In this document: piece after piece, positions 42,926 through 52,285 of the stretch
Layout of the letters: every line of letters starts with the position of its first letter
Position numbering within the stretch: the first letter of the stretch is position 1
Assembly (NCBI RefSeq): GCF_009828835.1
Contig: NZ_WTTB01000001.1
Span: forward strand, 248,001 to 312,000
Length of the DNA: 64,000 bases
Direction of reading: 5' to 3'
DNA from: Erysipelothrix urinaevulpis
Lineage (GTDB): Bacteria; Bacillota_I; Bacilli_A; Erysipelotrichales; Erysipelotrichaceae
Translations under genes and position numbers: made by a program
Notes under the pieces: model-generated
What the model was told of the DNA's origin: nothing
Database searches by the model: none
What the model saw: only the letters and a program-made list of their open reading frames with translations

Positions 42926-42952
42926 AAAGCTAGATAAAATCTAGCTTTTTTT
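42924..42952. terminator. bidirectional terminator
   Basis: AAAAAGCTAGAT and ATCTAGCTTTTT form a 12-bp stem with an AAA loop, between the exporter and the minus-strand CueP-like gene. Confidence 0.93.
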
Positions 42953-43508
42953 AAATTAAGTTTAAAGTTGTGAGGCAGGTTGGATCATCATTATATGTTG
43001 AAATCGTCTGCTTACTTGATAAGCCAGATGCCATGACTTCGATTGATGCTTCAATATTTCGTGGTAACCAAAGGCCAGCAAACCCGTTATCTGCCGTTGT
43101 CACAAGATCATTGTAAATTAATTCATTTGTTTTTAAATTGCGAATTGTAACAAAGAATTGTTGGTTTGGCATTTCGCCCTGACATCCTGTGGGGACATGG
43201 AAAGTACAGGGATGGGTTTCATTGATAAATGGAGCAAATGATAAGTAGAATTGAGAATCTTTAAGAGAAGTTTCTACTTCGGTTTTTTGATCACTTAATA
43301 TAAGCTTATCTGGGTATATTTGTGCTTGTAAAGAATCATCTGTCTTGTTATCATATTCCAAATATTTTATTAAAGCTTCATTAGAGCTGTACTGAATGTT
43401 TAAGTTTTCTAAAAAAGCAGCAATGTTATCTTGTTTGTTTGTTTTATTCACAGCAAATAAGGTAAGTATTAATCCGGCAAGTAAGGCCACGACTAGATAT
43501 TTTTTCAT
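42951..43508 (-). CDS. CueP-like metal-binding protein with an N-terminal membrane anchor
   Basis: 185 residues. The segment HPCTFHVPTGCQGEMPNQQF, then DNGFAGLWLPRN and a final DDPTCLTTLNL matches CueP, the periplasmic copper-binding protein of Salmonella and its Gram-positive relatives, including the conserved Cys residues. The N-terminus has a hydrophobic anchor or signal (YLVVALLAGLILTLFAV). The start at 43508 follows AAGGAAAG; 43526 lacks a site. It is downstream of a His-rich secreted protein gene on the same strand, divergent from a two-component system. A copper- or envelope-stress role is inferred. Confidence 0.85.
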   Translation of the reverse strand: MKKYLVVALLAGLILTLFAVNKTNKQDNIAAFLENLNIQYSSNEALIKYLEYDNKTDDSLQAQIYPDKLILSDQKTEVETSLKDSQFYLSFAPFINETHPCTFHVPTGCQGEMPNQQFFVTIRNLKTNELIYNDLVTTADNGFAGLWLPRNIEASIEVMASGLSSKQTISTYNDDPTCLTTLNLI

Positions 43509-43516
43509 AACTTTCC

Positions 43517-43774
43517 TTAATGACAATGTCTTCTATTTGTTGAGGTTCGATGGCTATTTCTCATGTTTTTATGATGATCTTGCCAATCTTTATCGCTATA
43601 ATTGTCTTTGTTTTTCATATGGTTTTCCCAATACTCATCATTATCATAATCAAATCGACGATCACTTTTTGTTTCAATGACACTATTTTTTGTTGATGCA
43701 AAGACCTTATTTGATTGTGAAAATAAAAGAACAGTCAAAAGGGAAGCAATCCCTAAAATTTTAATTTTTTTCAT
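43517..43774 (-). CDS. small secreted His-rich protein
   Basis: 85 residues: a clear signal peptide (KILGIASLLTVLLF then NKVFAS) followed by a polar mature part ending in HHKNMRNSHRTSTNRRHCH, rich in His with one Cys. AGGAGG precedes the ATG. It is the first gene of a unit with the CueP-like gene, and the two are eight bases apart. Metal (copper) binding outside the cell is a reasonable inference; no named family is recognised. Confidence 0.72.
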   Translation of the reverse strand: MKKIKILGIASLLTVLLFSQSNKVFASTKNSVIETKSDRRFDYDNDEYWENHMKNKDNYSDKDWQDHHKNMRNSHRTSTNRRHCH

Positions 43775-43892
43775 ATTGTTTTCCTCCTATTGAAACTATA
43801 ACAAGCAATTATGACGAAATGATGACATTTTGTTATAAGTTAACCAAACAGAAAGATTGTATGGTAGTATAGCGGTAGAAAAGGTGATATCA

Positions 43893-44582
43893 ATGACAAA
43901 CGTTTTACTCGTAGATGATAATGATAAAATAAGAGATATGTTAGCTCATTATTTAATCGAAAATAGTTTTAAGGTTGATGAAGCAAATAATGGTACAACC
44001 GCTTTAGACTTAGCTAAAAAACATACCTATGACATCATTTTACTTGATGTGATGATGCCAGGAATTGATGGATTTGAAGTCTGTAAAACAATTAGAACCT
44101 GGTCAAATGTTCCGATTATCATGATCACGGCCAAAGGCGAAGACCATGATAAAATCCTAGGCCTGGATATAGGTGCTGATGACTATATTGTAAAGCCTTT
44201 TGTACTGCAAGAAGTCGTTGCTCGAATAAAAGCAATTTTAAGACGGATCGATAAAGAACAAGCAACAGACAGTCTACAATTCGATAACCTCAATATTAAA
44301 TTAGCGAATTATGAAGTTAGCATAAACAATCAAAGTATTCCTTTGACTAAAATTGAATTTGAAATCTTATGGACACTCGCCAAGTCAAAAAATCAAGTGT
44401 TTACCCGAGATCAATTATTGGATCAGGTTTGGGGATTTGATTATTATGGAGACTCTCGGACGGTTGATGCTCATATCAAACGATTACGAGCAAAATTACC
44501 CAACACAGATAATAGCAGATGGGCTATTACAACAGTCTGGGGTGTTGGCTATAAATTTGAGGAACTCAACCATGAACAGTAA
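43893..44582 (+). CDS. OmpR/PhoB-family response regulator
   Basis: About 229 residues: receiver domain with phospho-Asp 52 (IILLDVMMPGIDGFEV), Lys in YIVKPF, and a winged-helix DNA-binding domain (EFEILWTLAKSKNQVFTRDQLLDQVWG, ending GVGYKFE). The start at 43893 has AAGGTGATA before it. It overlaps the kinase gene by 11 bases and is divergent from the CueP-like unit, which is a likely target. Confidence 0.93.
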   Translation: MTNVLLVDDNDKIRDMLAHYLIENSFKVDEANNGTTALDLAKKHTYDIILLDVMMPGIDGFEVCKTIRTWSNVPIIMITAKGEDHDKILGLDIGADDYIVKPFVLQEVVARIKAILRRIDKEQATDSLQFDNLNIKLANYEVSINNQSIPLTKIEFEILWTLAKSKNQVFTRDQLLDQVWGFDYYGDSRTVDAHIKRLRAKLPNTDNSRWAITTVWGVGYKFEELNHEQ

Positions 44583-45996
44583 AATATCGCGAAAGCTAAT
44601 TACTTATTTTGCAATCACGTTGTTAGTCTTTGCACTTGTGATTGGGTTTACATTTTCAGCGATGTTTAAACAGTCAACGTTAGATCAAGCAATCATTGAT
44701 TTAGAACAAAGAGCTCAAACCATTGCACAATCAGTGAGTGCTTATGGTGTGGATGAATCAAAAACCAACAGCCACCGCCAAGGTCATATGATGCGAAATA
44801 AAAATTTATCGACTTATCTCGAATCATTGGAAGCAACAACAATTGGTGAAGTTTGGATTGTGGATAAAAACATGAAATCAATTGGTCGAAGTCACAGAAA
44901 TTCAAGCATGGATTTTGAAGCATTACCATTCGATGCTAAAGAAATGATCGATTTAGCATTAACAGGAAAAAATGTTCAAAGTGAAGGGTTTAGTAAGGTA
45001 TTGAATGCAGATTCAGTATCTGTAGGTGTACCAATTTTTGAAGGACAACGAATTATTGGAGCGGTACTTTTGCATGCTCCCTTGGCAGGAATTGATGCAG
45101 TGGTGCAACATGGTTACCATGTTTTAATTATTTATATTGTAATGGCTCTTTGTTTATCAATTCTTCTAGCGTATCTATTATCAAAACGTTTTGTTAAACC
45201 TTTATATAAAATGAAAGAGACATCAAAAGCCATCGCAGAGGGTGATTACACAGTCAAAACCAATGTTTATCAAAATGATGAAATTGGTGACTTAGCACTT
45301 TCGATTGATGAATTATCTCGACAGTTAGATCAAGCACAACAAGAACGAGCAAGATTTGATCATTTAAGAAATGAATTCTTTGCAGATATCTCTCATGAAT
45401 TAAGAACGCCTGTCACAATTATGAAAGGGACTTTAGAAACCCTCATGTTACAAGGCCAAGAAGAATCTAAAGAAACAATGATGAACGAAATGATACATCT
45501 ACAAAATCTAATGAATGACCTCTTAGATTTTTCTAAGTTGAATAGCACCGATTTCGCTTTGAATAAAGAGAAAATAAACTTAAATCAACTTGTTGAAGAT
45601 GTCATCCGCTCAACACGACCCCTTCATTCTGAAAAAGGCATCAGTGTGAATGCTCATTTTGATCAAGATATTACACCATTTGTTGGTGATTACTCCCGGT
45701 TAAGGCAGATGATATTAATTGTTTTAGACAATGCAATCAAGTTTTCTCCAAAACAAGGCGTGATTGATATTTATTTAAAGCAAAACTGTCTTCTAATTAA
45801 AGACTATGGTCCAGGAATCAGTGAAGACGAACTTCCGAATATTTTTAGCCGATTTTATAAAAAAGAGAGCGAGTCCAATCGCTATGGAAATGGGATAGGC
45901 TTAGCGATCGCTAAACAAATTGCATTGAGACATGATATTGACCTAACAGCTACAAGTCAAGTTGGGTTAGAGACCTGTTTTAAATTTGAGTTTTAA
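44572..45996 (+). CDS. HAMP/HisKA sensor histidine kinase
   Basis: About 474 residues: membrane helix near 10-32, an extracytoplasmic region (about 35-190) containing a His-rich stretch (SHRQGHMMRN), second helix near 185-208, HAMP, HisKA with phospho-His about 275 (DISHELRTPVT), and HATPase (LDNAIKFSPKQG, DYGPGISEDELPNIFSRFYKKE, GNGIGLAI). Partner of the preceding regulator. The His-rich sensor region and neighbouring CueP-like gene make copper sensing attractive but unproven. Confidence 0.93.
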   Translation: MNSKISRKLITYFAITLLVFALVIGFTFSAMFKQSTLDQAIIDLEQRAQTIAQSVSAYGVDESKTNSHRQGHMMRNKNLSTYLESLEATTIGEVWIVDKNMKSIGRSHRNSSMDFEALPFDAKEMIDLALTGKNVQSEGFSKVLNADSVSVGVPIFEGQRIIGAVLLHAPLAGIDAVVQHGYHVLIIYIVMALCLSILLAYLLSKRFVKPLYKMKETSKAIAEGDYTVKTNVYQNDEIGDLALSIDELSRQLDQAQQERARFDHLRNEFFADISHELRTPVTIMKGTLETLMLQGQEESKETMMNEMIHLQNLMNDLLDFSKLNSTDFALNKEKINLNQLVEDVIRSTRPLHSEKGISVNAHFDQDITPFVGDYSRLRQMILIVLDNAIKFSPKQGVIDIYLKQNCLLIKDYGPGISEDELPNIFSRFYKKESESNRYGNGIGLAIAKQIALRHDIDLTATSQVGLETCFKFEF

Positions 45997-46039
45997 CGGG
46001 TTTACCGTAGGGCACAAGTCCATCACTATATAATCCAAA

Positions 46040-46073
46040 GACTATCACAATCAAGTTGGTGATAGTTTTTTAT
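46040..46073 (+). terminator. intrinsic terminator after the sensor kinase
   Basis: ACTATCAC and GTGATAGT form an 8-bp stem with a 10-base loop and a T run. Confidence 0.85.
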
Positions 46074-46614
46074 TGATTCTTTTGATTCTATAAACATTCT
46101 AAGTTCATATAAATACTAACGAAGGGTTTAAAAAAAAGTGGAAGGTGAGTTCAGACTTCTTATCAATTTATAAAAATAAAAACAATTGAAGGTGGAATGA
46201 GGTAATACAATAAAATGTCCGTAATTAAGAAAATCAGTCAATTAATTAAACAACAACACCATTAGACATGATGATTAATGAAAAATTGACTAATGTTAAA
46301 TACAATGATAACATCTAATTAAATATTAACAAAAACATAAATAGAGTAAAGAATGTCTTTTTAGAACACCCAATTAATATAATCGCTTTTTCATTTAAAT
46401 CTGGATGCATAAAGTAAAAATCAACATTTTCTAGAAAATGAGCATCAAATAATGAAAAAAGATTAGATCAATAATTCCTTTAAATAGTTTCTAGAATTAT
46501 TGGGTCATAAAGATATGATGAAAAACTGATAAAATATTATAACTTAACATGGACATATAAAATAATAAATTTGATTCAATACTGATAACTCAGAGTTTAA
46601 GAGGGGGATAAACC
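46074..46614. other. AT-rich intergenic region with two CTAG palindromes and a possible recombinase scrap
   Basis: All forward frames are full of stops and no bacteriocin precursor can be read here. A 16-bp perfect palindrome CATTTTCTAGAAAATG lies at 46425-46440, and a second TTCTAGAA at 46489-46496. A 13-codon scrap at 46488-46529 reads FLELLGHKDMMKN, resembling the LLGH motif of tyrosine recombinases, but it is too short to call. Confidence 0.4.
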
Positions 46615-48798
46615 ATGAAAAAATATAGTGTTGTTTTTGCTATATTGGTTGCGATGATTTCGTTTAATAGTTTATTGGATTATTTTAACGTTCATTACAA
46701 TATTTTTAGTAGTGATGTTGCTTATGGTCGGATTATAGAGAAAGAAATTAATGGGCTCAATTTTTCAGGCTCAACTCATTATCTTGACAATCCACAAGAA
46801 TTTTTTGATAATTTGGTATCTGTTGCTGAAAAGTACGGAGATGAAATTGCTATCCATTCTACACGATTCGATAAATATGGTGAGCCAGTTGGTCGATCAT
46901 TTACGAATATAAGTGATAATAGTGGTTATAATTCGGTCTTTTTTGATAAAGATATCAATGATATTCAATTTAACAATAAGAATGAAACAAAGTACGTAAC
47001 TGAAAACGTAAACTCGAACGATGCGAATGCGACTAGAATGCTAAGGTTGCCTAGAAGTTTTACTTATAATTCAAGGAACAAATTAGAGGAAGATAGTCGA
47101 ACATATCCAATTCATTATCTACATGGTGATGAAATTAATACAATCAAGACTCAGTTTAACGTGAGTTATTTTAGTCAATCATCCCTTGAGACAATCGAAA
47201 CTATTATTTTTACAGAAATATTAAATCCCTATGAATTCTGCGGTGGGGTCAAGTGTGAAGATGTTTATGAATTTAGTAATTTGCTTGATACCTATCAAAA
47301 TGAGACATTGAATATATTTGGTAGTTATAATAGTCTAGGTTCGATGCCCAAGAAAATGTTCATAGTTTCAACAATGTTATTAGTGATTATTATTCTGTAT
47401 ACAAGTTTTGAAAAATCAAAAGAAATTATGGTTCGACAATTAAATGGAAATAACTTTTTTAAGATTTATTTTTCAACGACTCTTACTGATTATCTTCTAA
47501 TTGTCGGTTCTTTTATTTTAACTTCCATTGTTCTTTGGGTAATACTAATGGGAGGGTTTGATCCCTTAAAAATGGAGTTTTTTAAATTAATTGTTCAAGC
47601 GAACATCATTTTTAGTTTGTGGATATTTGTAGTCTATTTTGGTATTTTTATTATATTTAATGTGTTCAAATCTGTTAAATATTTAAAGACTAAAGCAACA
47701 ACGAATTTTTTTGTTTTTTTAGCAATGATCATTAAGATGAGTATGATTCTCATTTTAATGGTTCCAATCACGACAAAATTTGAAGAAATGCAAGATTTTA
47801 ACCAACATAGAATTGCACGATCCCTTGATCCTCAAACAATGAACAGAACATTGTTGAATGAGATCGTTCAACCAGTCTTTCCTTTTAACCATCCCAAAGA
47901 TGCTTCATGGGACTTGAATGTAAACTCAATCTACATGTCGATTATTGAGCAGTATAATCTGGCTATCATGAGTGATGTGATTGAATATCCTGATGATGAG
48001 TATAGAAATGATGTTGTCTATGTTAATAAGGAATTTATTAAACCTTATCAATTAAGAGATACGAATGGAAACTTGCTTGATACGAATGATTTTCACGAAG
48101 ATGTTTTACTGGTACCCGAAAATTTCGTCAAAAAGGAAAATCTAGAATACATAACGACTCAAAAAATTGGTATTGAAAATGCACCACAATTGAGATCCGA
48201 AAAAGCAAGTCTATTAGTTGATTCTTCCTATCCCAAGATGATACATGTCTTAAATGATCCAAAGATTAATTTTGACTATAGAGAGTTTGATGTTTACTAT
48301 AACCAAACTTCAAATGAAAATTTATATGAGATTATTAAGAAAATATCAAGTGAAATAGGATTGGTGATGGTCAGTAATAATGATGCGAAAAATCAGTTTT
48401 TTCAGACGCATTATATCAATGATCAAATACTAATCATGTCATTGTTTGCTGTAGTTATTATTTTAAATGTCGTAATTAGTAAATTAATCAACCGCATGAT
48501 GATTAACAATCTAAAGAAAAAATTGACTGTTCAATATATCATGGGGGAATCTCGAATCAAGCGTTATTATCCTTTGATATTTTCAATCCTTGTCCCAAGT
48601 TTAGTTTCAGTTGGCATTGGTGTTTCGCAATTATATAATCGTTACCGTGTAGACTATAATATCGAGATGGACTTTACTCAACTTTATTGGTTACTAATAG
48701 CACTGGTGTCCTTAGATTTGTTTTTGATAATTTATGATATGAAGAAATTTGAAAAAAAATCAGTATCGGAAATAATAAAAGGAGGAGATTACCAATGA
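46615..48798 (+). CDS. bacteriocin-associated integral membrane protein (lactococcin-972 type, putative immunity/export)
   Basis: 727 residues: an N-terminal membrane helix, a long extracellular region, a group of helices (about 250-400), a second extracellular region with CGGVK-type Cys in the first half, and C-terminal helices (about 600-710). This is the layout of the DUF1430/bact_immun_7tm proteins that sit between lactococcin-972-like bacteriocin genes and their ABC ATPase. GAGGGGGATA precedes the ATG, and it overlaps the ATPase gene by four bases. I find no lactococcin-972-like precursor upstream or downstream. Confidence 0.8.
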   Translation: MKKYSVVFAILVAMISFNSLLDYFNVHYNIFSSDVAYGRIIEKEINGLNFSGSTHYLDNPQEFFDNLVSVAEKYGDEIAIHSTRFDKYGEPVGRSFTNISDNSGYNSVFFDKDINDIQFNNKNETKYVTENVNSNDANATRMLRLPRSFTYNSRNKLEEDSRTYPIHYLHGDEINTIKTQFNVSYFSQSSLETIETIIFTEILNPYEFCGGVKCEDVYEFSNLLDTYQNETLNIFGSYNSLGSMPKKMFIVSTMLLVIIILYTSFEKSKEIMVRQLNGNNFFKIYFSTTLTDYLLIVGSFILTSIVLWVILMGGFDPLKMEFFKLIVQANIIFSLWIFVVYFGIFIIFNVFKSVKYLKTKATTNFFVFLAMIIKMSMILILMVPITTKFEEMQDFNQHRIARSLDPQTMNRTLLNEIVQPVFPFNHPKDASWDLNVNSIYMSIIEQYNLAIMSDVIEYPDDEYRNDVVYVNKEFIKPYQLRDTNGNLLDTNDFHEDVLLVPENFVKKENLEYITTQKIGIENAPQLRSEKASLLVDSSYPKMIHVLNDPKINFDYREFDVYYNQTSNENLYEIIKKISSEIGLVMVSNNDAKNQFFQTHYINDQILIMSLFAVVIILNVVISKLINRMMINNLKKKLTVQYIMGESRIKRYYPLIFSILVPSLVSVGIGVSQLYNRYRVDYNIEMDFTQLYWLLIALVSLDLFLIIYDMKKFEKKSVSEIIKGGDYQ

Positions 48799-49421
48799 GT
48801 CTGATTTATTTAGAAAATCTTTCAAAGAGTTTTGGTGTTAAAAAAGTTTTAGAAGATATTAATTTAGTAATTGATGAAGGAGAATTAATTTGCATTAGTG
48901 GTGCTTCAGGATCAGGGAAAAGTACTTTATTAAATATTTTAGGTTTGTTAGATAGCTACGATACGGGTGCTTATTACTTGAATGGAATTGAAAGTCCGAA
49001 GCCATACAGTCGAAACGCGACTAAAGTATTAAAGAATGATGTTGGTTACTTATTCCAAAACTTTGCGCTTATTGATCATAAAAGTGTTGAATATAATTTG
49101 AAGTTGGCTAGGACAAAAGAAAGTCACTATACAATTGAATCCGCCCTTGCTAGAGTGGGATTGAGTGGTTTTGAAAAAAAGAAAATATACCACTGTTCAG
49201 GGGGAGAACAACAACGGATTGCAATCGCTCGTTTATTGGTTAAAAATTCTAATATAATTTTATGCGATGAGCCAACAGGAAGCCTTGATGACATAAACAA
49301 AGAGAATGTTATGAATCTATTAATTGAACTTAATAAAGAAGGTAAAACAGTTGTGATTGTATCGCACGATGACTATGTTATGCAAAAGGTTCATCGAGTG
49401 ATAGAAATAGAAACATTGTAG
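48795..49421 (+). CDS. ABC ATPase, lactococcin-972/MacB-like group
   Basis: 208 residues: Walker A GASGSGKST, Q-loop FQNFALIDH, signature CSGGEQQRIAIARLL, Walker B ILCDEPTGSLD and H-loop VSHDD. The short length and CSGGEQQR signature fit the putative bacteriocin-export ATPase subfamily paired with bact_immun_7tm proteins. It overlaps the membrane protein gene (ATGA) and uses the GGAGGAG site in its end. Role: powering peptide export or removal from the membrane. Confidence 0.88.
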   Translation: MSLIYLENLSKSFGVKKVLEDINLVIDEGELICISGASGSGKSTLLNILGLLDSYDTGAYYLNGIESPKPYSRNATKVLKNDVGYLFQNFALIDHKSVEYNLKLARTKESHYTIESALARVGLSGFEKKKIYHCSGGEQQRIAIARLLVKNSNIILCDEPTGSLDDINKENVMNLLIELNKEGKTVVIVSHDDYVMQKVHRVIEIETL

Positions 49422-49537
49422 ATTACTTGTCAGGGAAAAGTATCTAAAAAGTAAGCCATAACGGCAAAGAATATATTTAAGCAGCTTTAAATTATAGAAT
49501 TATATACAATCAAGAGGGTTTTTATACTCAAAAATAA

Positions 49538-49571
49538 AAGGTGTTGATGAATATTTTTCATCAACACCTTA
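49538..49571. terminator. bidirectional terminator
   Basis: AAGGTGTTGATGA and TCATCAACACCTT form a 13-bp stem between convergent ABC ATPase and copY-like genes. Confidence 0.92.
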
Positions 49572-49581
49572 AAGTCTTATT

Positions 49582-50013
49582 TCAATTGTGAGAACATGTT
49601 TCACAATCATGAGCAACACAATCACATGATACTGTTTCAACAAAGTCTTTTACTTCAAGAGCTTGTAAAATCAAATCACGATCAGCAAACGATAAATCCT
49701 TAGATTTGATGATTTCAACTAATGTCGTTCCGACCGCTTTACTACAAATCGATGAAAATAGATCATCGGCTCGTTTATTTGCTCCAGCTTGCTCTGAAAC
49801 AGTTGCTGAATAAATGAAACGATTGCCATCTTTCTCTGTTTGTAAGTATCCTTTTTTTACAAGTCGTCCTAACAGTGTCTTTGTTGTCGCATTTTTCCAG
49901 CCTTGAGACTCAAGTAATATATCAGAAATTTCTTTACTGCTGGCTTGTTTAAGGCTCCAAACAACTCTTAAAGCTTCCCATTCTGCAGGAGACGCTTGAA
50001 TTATCTCATCCAT
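49582..50013 (-). CDS. copY: CopY/BlaI-type copper-responsive repressor
   Basis: 143 residues: BlaI/CopY winged helix (SPAEWEALRVVWSLKQASSKEISDIL, TTKTLLGRLVKKGYLQTEKDGNRFIYSA) and a C-terminal metal site CDCVAHDCETC, a CxCx4CxxC variant of the CopY CxCx4CxC motif. It represses in zinc form and releases with copper(I). Its promoter and that of copB are divergent, each with a cop-box-like palindrome. ATG at 50013 is preceded by AGGTGG. Confidence 0.92.
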   Translation of the reverse strand: MDEIIQASPAEWEALRVVWSLKQASSKEISDILLESQGWKNATTKTLLGRLVKKGYLQTEKDGNRFIYSATVSEQAGANKRADDLFSSICSKAVGTTLVEIIKSKDLSFADRDLILQALEVKDFVETVSCDCVAHDCETCSHN

Positions 50014-50035
50014 TTCTAACCACCTCTTATCTATA

Positions 50036-50051
50036 GTTTACGTCCGTAAAC
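50036..50051. promoter_or_regulatory. cop-box-like operator, copY side
   Basis: GTTTAC-GTCC-GTAAAC, a perfect inverted repeat. It lies in the spacer/-10 region of a minus-strand promoter: TTGACA (bases 50058-50063 read on the minus strand), 17 bases, then TAAACT. Confidence 0.82.
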
Positions 50052-50072
50052 AGCTTGTGTCAAGGCATAAAC

Positions 50073-50101
50073 TTGACATAGGTCGTTTACAAGTGTAAAC
50101 T
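50073..50101 (+). promoter_or_regulatory. copB promoter with a cop-box operator
   Basis: TTGACA (50073-50078), 17 bases, TAAACT (50096-50101). The palindrome GTTTACA-AG-TGTAAAC (50085-50100) contains the classic TACAnnTGTA cop box and covers the spacer and -10 box. Confidence 0.88.
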
Positions 50102-50122
50102 ATAAATAAAGGAGTGATACGA

Positions 50123-52177
50123 ATGGAAAACAAACACCACGAACACCACGAACACCACGAACACCACGAACACCACGAACACAACAATCATGAAGGACAT
50201 GAAACACATGGAGGTCATGATCACAGTCATCACGGTGACTTTAAAACGATATTTTTTAGATCACTTGTTTTAGGAATTCCGATACTCTTTCTAGCACCAA
50301 TGATGGGGATAAAACTACCCTTCCAGTTTGAATTTAATGGGAGTACCTGGGTTGTGATGATCTTATCAACAATTCTTTTTTTCTACGGTGGTGCACCTTT
50401 TTTAAACGGTGCAAAAGATGAATTGAGCGATCGAAGTCCAGCGATGATGACATTAATTTCGTTAGGAATTTCTGTATCTTATATCTATAGTATGTATGCC
50501 TTTGGCATGAATACATTTATTTACAAAAATCATCAGGTTATGGATTTCTTTTGGGAACTTGCGAGCTTAATCTTAATTATGTTATTGGGTCACTGGATTG
50601 AAATGGATGCTGTTTCAAGTGCGGGGAATGCATTAGAAAAAATGGCCGCTCTTTTACCAAGTGATGCAACACTCATCAAAGAAGATGGAAGCACTCAAGT
50701 TATACCCTTATCTAAAATTAAAAAAGACGATATTGTTTTAGTGAAAGCTGGGGAGAATATGCCAGTGGATGGTTTGATTATCCATGGAGAAACAAATGTT
50801 AATGAAGCCATGATTACTGGAGAATCTTTAGCAGTCAAGAAAAAAGTTAATGATTCAGTCATTGGTGGTTCGGTTAATGGATTTGGAACCATCCAAGTGA
50901 AGGTTACAGGATCTGGGTCTTCAGGTTATTTAGCACAAGTTATGCATCTTGTTGAAACAGCTTCAAATGACAAATCAAAGGCAGAATCAATGGCAGATCG
51001 TGTAGCGAAATGGTTATTTTATGTTGCAGTTGTTGTGAGCCTTATCGCCCTATTAATTTGGGGAATCACTCAAAATATTAATGTTGGTATTGAACGAATG
51101 GTGACCGTATTGGTTATTGCGTGTCCTCATGCCTTAGGTTTGGCAATTCCACTTGTTACGGCTCGCTCTACATCGCTTGCTGCACAAAACGGACTCTTAA
51201 TTAAGAAAAGAGAAGCCATTGAACTTGCGGATCATGTAGATATGGTCATGATGGATAAAACAGGAACCTTAACTGAAGGAAATTTTAAAGTCATGCATTA
51301 TCAATCAAATCATGAAGAAGTCTCAGATCATGAGATGTTAGAACTCTTTGCTTCCTTGGAACAACATTCATCGCATCCCTTAGCAAAAGGCATCATGGAA
51401 AAAGCGGAACAAGAGTCTGTAGACTTAAAAGTAGTTAGTGATGTTCAAACCATTGCTGGTGTTGGATTACAAGGACTCTACAATGACAAACAAGTTAAAA
51501 TAACCAGTGCTGCTTATCTTGATAAAAATAATATATCGTATGATCAATCGTTATTTAATGAGTTAACATCAAAAGGTTATTCGGTTAGCTATCTATTATA
51601 TGATGAAATGGATATAGGAGTTATTGCTCAAGGTGATGAAATTAAAAAAACATCCCAAGCAATGGTCCAAACACTTCAAAGTCTAGGAATTACACCGGTG
51701 ATGTTGACGGGGGATAATGAAAATGCCGCAAAAGCAGTCGCCCGACAATTAAAGATTGACCATGTTCATGCCCAACTATTACCAGAAGACAAAGAGAGAA
51801 TTGTTCTTGATTATCAAAATAAAGGGAATACGGTCATGATGGTAGGTGATGGTGTGAATGATGCACCAAGTCTAGTAAGAGCAGACATTGGGATTGCTAT
51901 TGGAGCAGGAACAGATGTAGCCATTGATGCTGCTGATGTAATTTTAGTTAAAAGTGATCCGAATGATATTTTAAATTTCTTAAAGTTGTCAAAAAACACA
52001 AATCGAAAAATGAAAGAAAATTTAATTTGGGGAGCAGGATATAATTTCTTAGCAATTCCATTAGCAGCCGGAATATTGGCTGGTGTAGGATTTATTTTAA
52101 GTCCAGCCATCGGTGCAATCCTCATGTCACTTAGTACAGTTATTGTTGCCATTAACGCAATGTTTCTAAAACTTTAG
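50123..52177 (+). CDS. copB: copper-translocating P-type ATPase, CopB (CPH) type
   Basis: About 684 residues. A His-rich cytoplasmic N-terminus (HHE repeats, then HDHSHHGD) replaces a CxxC domain. Eight membrane helices, ion-path motif CPH (VIACPHALG, Cys about 334), phosphorylated Asp about 378 in [18 protein letters not shown] hinge. CPH pumps of this P1B group export copper. The ATG at 50123 follows AAAGGAGTG; a GTG at 50114 overlaps that site. It is divergent from copY under a cop-box promoter. The HHE repeat is a perfect DNA tandem repeat. Confidence 0.95.
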   Translation: MENKHHEHHEHHEHHEHHEHNNHEGHETHGGHDHSHHGDFKTIFFRSLVLGIPILFLAPMMGIKLPFQFEFNGSTWVVMILSTILFFYGGAPFLNGAKDELSDRSPAMMTLISLGISVSYIYSMYAFGMNTFIYKNHQVMDFFWELASLILIMLLGHWIEMDAVSSAGNALEKMAALLPSDATLIKEDGSTQVIPLSKIKKDDIVLVKAGENMPVDGLIIHGETNVNEAMITGESLAVKKKVNDSVIGGSVNGFGTIQVKVTGSGSSGYLAQVMHLVETASNDKSKAESMADRVAKWLFYVAVVVSLIALLIWGITQNINVGIERMVTVLVIACPHALGLAIPLVTARSTSLAAQNGLLIKKREAIELADHVDMVMMDKTGTLTEGNFKVMHYQSNHEEVSDHEMLELFASLEQHSSHPLAKGIMEKAEQESVDLKVVSDVQTIAGVGLQGLYNDKQVKITSAAYLDKNNISYDQSLFNELTSKGYSVSYLLYDEMDIGVIAQGDEIKKTSQAMVQTLQSLGITPVMLTGDNENAAKAVARQLKIDHVHAQLLPEDKERIVLDYQNKGNTVMMVGDGVNDAPSLVRADIGIAIGAGTDVAIDAADVILVKSDPNDILNFLKLSKNTNRKMKENLIWGAGYNFLAIPLAAGILAGVGFILSPAIGAILMSLSTVIVAINAMFLKL
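50135..50179 (+). repeat. five perfect copies of a 9-bp repeat inside copB
   Basis: CACCACGAA repeated five times in frame, encoding His-His-Glu units. A 9-bp unit can gain or lose copies by slippage without changing frame, so the length of the metal-binding tail may vary among strains. Confidence 0.97.
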
Positions 52178-52187
52178 CAAAAGAAAG

Positions 52188-52221
52188 AGATATAAGTTAA
52201 ATTAAACTTATATCTTTTTTG
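52188..52221 (+). terminator. intrinsic terminator after copB
   Basis: AGATATAAGTT and AACTTATATCT form an 11-bp stem followed by six T. Confidence 0.92.
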
Positions 52222-52285
52222 TACCGACTCAACGTGAATAAATGTATAATATAAATATACGAAGTTCACAAGAGGAGGATTTAGC

